Positions 5,966-7,794 of a stretch of 7,794 bases of DNA are shown in pieces (the stretch's first letter is position 1; every line of letters starts with the position of its first letter). The position numbers were made by a program, and so were the translations under genes. This stretch comes from Calditrichaeota bacterium AABM5.125.24. GTDB taxonomy: Bacteria; Electryoneota; AABM5-125-24; Hatepunaeales; Hatepunaeaceae. The stretch covers positions 1 through 7,794 of the forward strand of contig MWJR01000027.1 of assembly GCA_002127415.1 (NCBI GenBank). The letters run 5' to 3'. The notes under the pieces are model-generated. The model was not told the DNA's origin. It made no database searches and saw nothing but the letters and a program-made list of their open reading frames with translations.

Positions 5966-5998
5966 AAGGCAGCTCGCAATTGAGTTGCCTTTTGTTTT
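5966..5998 (+). terminator. Rho-independent terminator of the ribosomal operon
   Basis: AAGGCAGCTC at 5966-5975 pairs with GAGTTGCCTT at 5982-5991 (ten pairs, one of them G-U) around the 6-nt loop GCAATT. It is followed at once by a T-rich tract, TTTTGTTTT, ending at 5998. This is a textbook intrinsic terminator on the + strand, 94 nt after the rplQ stop. It ends only 15 nt before the hutU ATG. Confidence 0.85.
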
Positions 5999-6013
5999 GG
6001 CAGGGGTGCTGAT

Positions 6014-7669
6014 ATGGATATCAGGGACTGGCGCACACCGCACGGGAGTGAGATGCGGTGCCGGGGCTGGGTTCAGGAGGCTGCACTCAGGATGATGTTG
6101 AATAACCTCGACCCTGAGGTGGCCGAGAACCGCGATGAATTGATTGTCTATGGCGGCACCGGCCGTGCGGCCCGGAGCTGGGAGGCAGCCGGGGCTATTG
6201 CCGAAAGCCTCATCCAACTGTCAAATGATGAGACGCTCCTGGTTCAATCGGGCAAGCCGGTGGGGGTGGTTCCCACCCATCCGGACGCCCCGCGGGTCCT
6301 CATCGCCAACTCGAACCTCGTCCCCAACTGGGCGAACTGGGACTACTTCCGGGGGCTCGAGCGGCAGGGGCTGATTATGTTCGGGCAGATGACGGCCGGG
6401 TCGTGGATATACATTGGAACGCAGGGCATCCTGCAGGGGACTTACGAGACTCTGGCGTCGGTGGCGGCGCGGAACTTCGGCGGCAGCCTGGCCGGAAGAC
6501 TGGTCGTCACCGCGGGATTGGGGGGAATGGGCGGCGCTCAGCCGCTGGCGGTGACTATGAACGAAGGGGTCGCCCTGATAGCCGAGATCAATCCGGAACG
6601 GATTGAACGCCGCATCAAGACCCAATACCTCGACCGTTGGACCGATGACCTCGACCAGGGGATAGACTGGGCGCTTGAGGCCAGGGATAAGAGGCAGGCG
6701 GTCTCGGTCGGCGTGTTGACCAATGCAGTTGACCTCCTGAAGCGGCTGATCGAGCGCGGTATCACCCCTGACGTGGTCACCGACCAGACCTCGGCGCACG
6801 ATGAGCTCCACGGCTATGTTCCTGCCGGAGTGACGTATGCGGAAGCCCTCGAGTTGAGGCAGAGGGATCCGGATGAATACGTGCGCCGCGCCTACCGGTC
6901 GATGGTTGAACATATCGGGTCGATGGTGACCCTGCTCGACCGCGGGTCGGAGGTCTTCGACTATGGCAACAATCTGCGCGCCCAGGCGGCAAAGGGTGGG
7001 GCAGAGCGGGCCTTCGACTTCCCCGGCTTCGTCCCCGCATACATCAGACCCCTCTTCTGTCGCGGCAAAGGCCCGTTCCGCTGGGTGGCCCTCTCAGGCG
7101 ATCCGGAAGATATCCGGTGCACAGACCGTAAGGTGCTCGAGCTGTTCCACGAAGACGAGGCGCTCTGCAGGTGGATAAAGCTGGCGGGAGAGCGGGTTGC
7201 CTTTCAGGGGCTGCCGGCCCGCATCTGCTGGCTGGGGCTTGGTGAGCGGGAGAAGCTCGGACTGGCCTTCAACGATATGGTGGCCTCGGGCGAGCTGTCG
7301 GCGCCGATAGTAATCGGCCGTGACCACCTCGACGCCGGCTCGGTCGCCTCGCCCTACCGGGAGACCGAGGGGATGAAGGACGGCAGTGACGCCGTGGCTG
7401 ACTGGCCGATTCTGAATGCACTGGTTAACGCCGTATCCGGAGCCGGCTGGGTGTCATACCATCACGGCGGCGGTGTGGGGATAGGCTATGCCCTGCACGC
7501 CGGAATGGTCATCGTGGCCGACGGAACCCCTGAAGCAGCGGTGCGCCTGCAGCGGGTTCTCTGGAACGACCCCGCCACCGGGGTTATCCGTCATACCGAC
7601 GCCGGGTATGATGAAGCGCTGCAGACCGCCCGACAGTTGGGGGTAAAGATCCCTGCAATCAGAGGGTAG
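6014..7669 (+). CDS. hutU: Urocanate hydratase (urocanase)
   Basis: Urocanase adds water to urocanate to form 4-imidazolone-5-propionate, the second step of histidine degradation, using a tightly bound NAD+ as electrophile. The 551-residue length is normal. Family marks in order are ELIVYGGTGRAARSW at 42-56, GKPVGVVPTHPDAPRVLIANS (split here as PVGVVPTHP and RVLIANS) and NWANWDYF. TAGLGGMGGAQPLA at 166-179 is the glycine-rich NAD-binding loop, followed by QTSAHDELHGY. The signature FQGLPARICW at 397-406 carries C405, equivalent to the active-site cysteine. YHHGGGVGIGYALHAG lies at 482-497. ATG at 6014 follows AGGGGTG at 6002-6008; an in-frame TGA at 5981-5983 bars a longer start. No other hut gene is visible in the window. 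In the HHGGGVG region the common SQH reads ALH here, by recollection of homologues. Confidence 0.95.
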   Translation: MDIRDWRTPHGSEMRCRGWVQEAALRMMLNNLDPEVAENRDELIVYGGTGRAARSWEAAGAIAESLIQLSNDETLLVQSGKPVGVVPTHPDAPRVLIANSNLVPNWANWDYFRGLERQGLIMFGQMTAGSWIYIGTQGILQGTYETLASVAARNFGGSLAGRLVVTAGLGGMGGAQPLAVTMNEGVALIAEINPERIERRIKTQYLDRWTDDLDQGIDWALEARDKRQAVSVGVLTNAVDLLKRLIERGITPDVVTDQTSAHDELHGYVPAGVTYAEALELRQRDPDEYVRRAYRSMVEHIGSMVTLLDRGSEVFDYGNNLRAQAAKGGAERAFDFPGFVPAYIRPLFCRGKGPFRWVALSGDPEDIRCTDRKVLELFHEDEALCRWIKLAGERVAFQGLPARICWLGLGEREKLGLAFNDMVASGELSAPIVIGRDHLDAGSVASPYRETEGMKDGSDAVADWPILNALVNAVSGAGWVSYHHGGGVGIGYALHAGMVIVADGTPEAAVRLQRVLWNDPATGVIRHTDAGYDEALQTARQLGVKIPAIRG

Positions 7670-7711
7670 GGCGGACACTCCCCAGCTTTCGCGGGGCAAG
7701 CTCTGTCCGCC
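7670..7711 (+). terminator. GC-rich hairpin after hutU, possible terminator
   Basis: GGCGGACA at 7670-7677 pairs perfectly with TGTCCGCC at 7704-7711. Inside, CCCC at 7680-7683 can pair with GGGG at 7693-7696, or AGCTT at 7684-7688 with AAGCT at 7698-7702; these are alternative inner folds. The structure begins immediately after the hutU stop. The following sequence, TTCATACTAAG, is not a proper U-tract, so termination would be weak or factor-assisted. It could instead be a REP-like palindrome. Confidence 0.5.
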
Positions 7712-7757
7712 TTCATACTAAGTTGCATTCATAAAGACATTAAAGTGCTTTAGGTTT

Positions 7758-7787
7758 GTCATTGCGAACGAAGTGACGAAGCAATCT
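7758..7787. repeat. Single arm of the GTCATTGCGAG-type repeat, cut by the window edge
   Basis: GTCATTGCGA at 7758-7767 and GAAGCAATCT at 7778-7787 match the two conserved blocks of the left arm at 2371-2403. Only the middle differs, being 10 nt here. The window ends seven bases later, so a second, inverted arm may lie just beyond it. The stretch 7712-7757 before it shows nothing I can name. Confidence 0.75.
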
Positions 7788-7794
7788 TATAAAT

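Noticed and set aside
5985..6015. Promoter overlapping the terminator (TTGCCT and TGATAT) for hutU
   Set aside because: Both boxes are weak, the spacer is 19 nt, and transcription would begin inside the coding region.
6221..6913. 230-codon open frame on the minus strand
   Set aside because: It is antisense to hutU with no start signal or recognisable motif; a shadow frame.

Overview
This window is the distal part of a bacterial spc-alpha ribosomal protein operon on the + strand, followed by a lone urocanate hydratase gene. In order it holds secY (3' part only), adk, map, infA, rpmJ, rpsM, rpsK, rpsD, rpoA and rplQ, then a Rho-independent terminator, then hutU. All genes are on the + strand. 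Large open frames on the minus strand and in the other plus frames are shadows of these genes.

The gene order and protein sequences are bacterial. DNA is moderately GC-rich by eye, and three genes (map, infA, rpsK) start with TTG behind clear Shine-Dalgarno sequences. The three proteins with optional zinc sites (Adk, bL36, uS4) are all cysteine-bearing forms. The lineage cannot be fixed from the window. The zinc forms, the TTG starts and the GTCATTGCGAG-type palindromic repeat would suit a deltaproteobacterial, FCB-group or other uncultured lineage, but this is a low-confidence inference.

Region by region: 1-594 is the C-terminal half of the SecY translocon channel. Positions 663-2083 hold adk and map, which overlap by 4 nt. 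Positions 2136-2574 hold infA and rpmJ, separated by a palindromic repeat. Positions 2616-3461 hold rpsM and rpsK. Positions 3462-3640 carry a 111-bp palindromic element with imperfect 23-bp terminal inverted repeats and an exact 8-bp direct repeat at both edges, which looks like a MITE inserted just upstream of rpsD. Positions 3641-5872 hold rpsD, rpoA and rplQ. Positions 5873-6013 hold an AT-rich palindrome and the operon terminator. hutU occupies 6014-7669 and is followed by a GC-rich hairpin. A single arm of the GTCATTGCGAG repeat lies at the right edge.

The operon genes serve protein export (SecY), nucleotide balance (Adk), N-terminal methionine removal (MetAP), translation initiation (IF1), ribosome assembly (bL36, uS13, uS11, uS4, bL17) and transcription (RNA polymerase alpha). 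HutU catalyses the second step of histidine degradation and is functionally unrelated. I see no new multi-gene system here. The main points of interest are the repeats inserted between essential genes, some local departures in conserved enzymes, and the terminator placed 15 nt before hutU.
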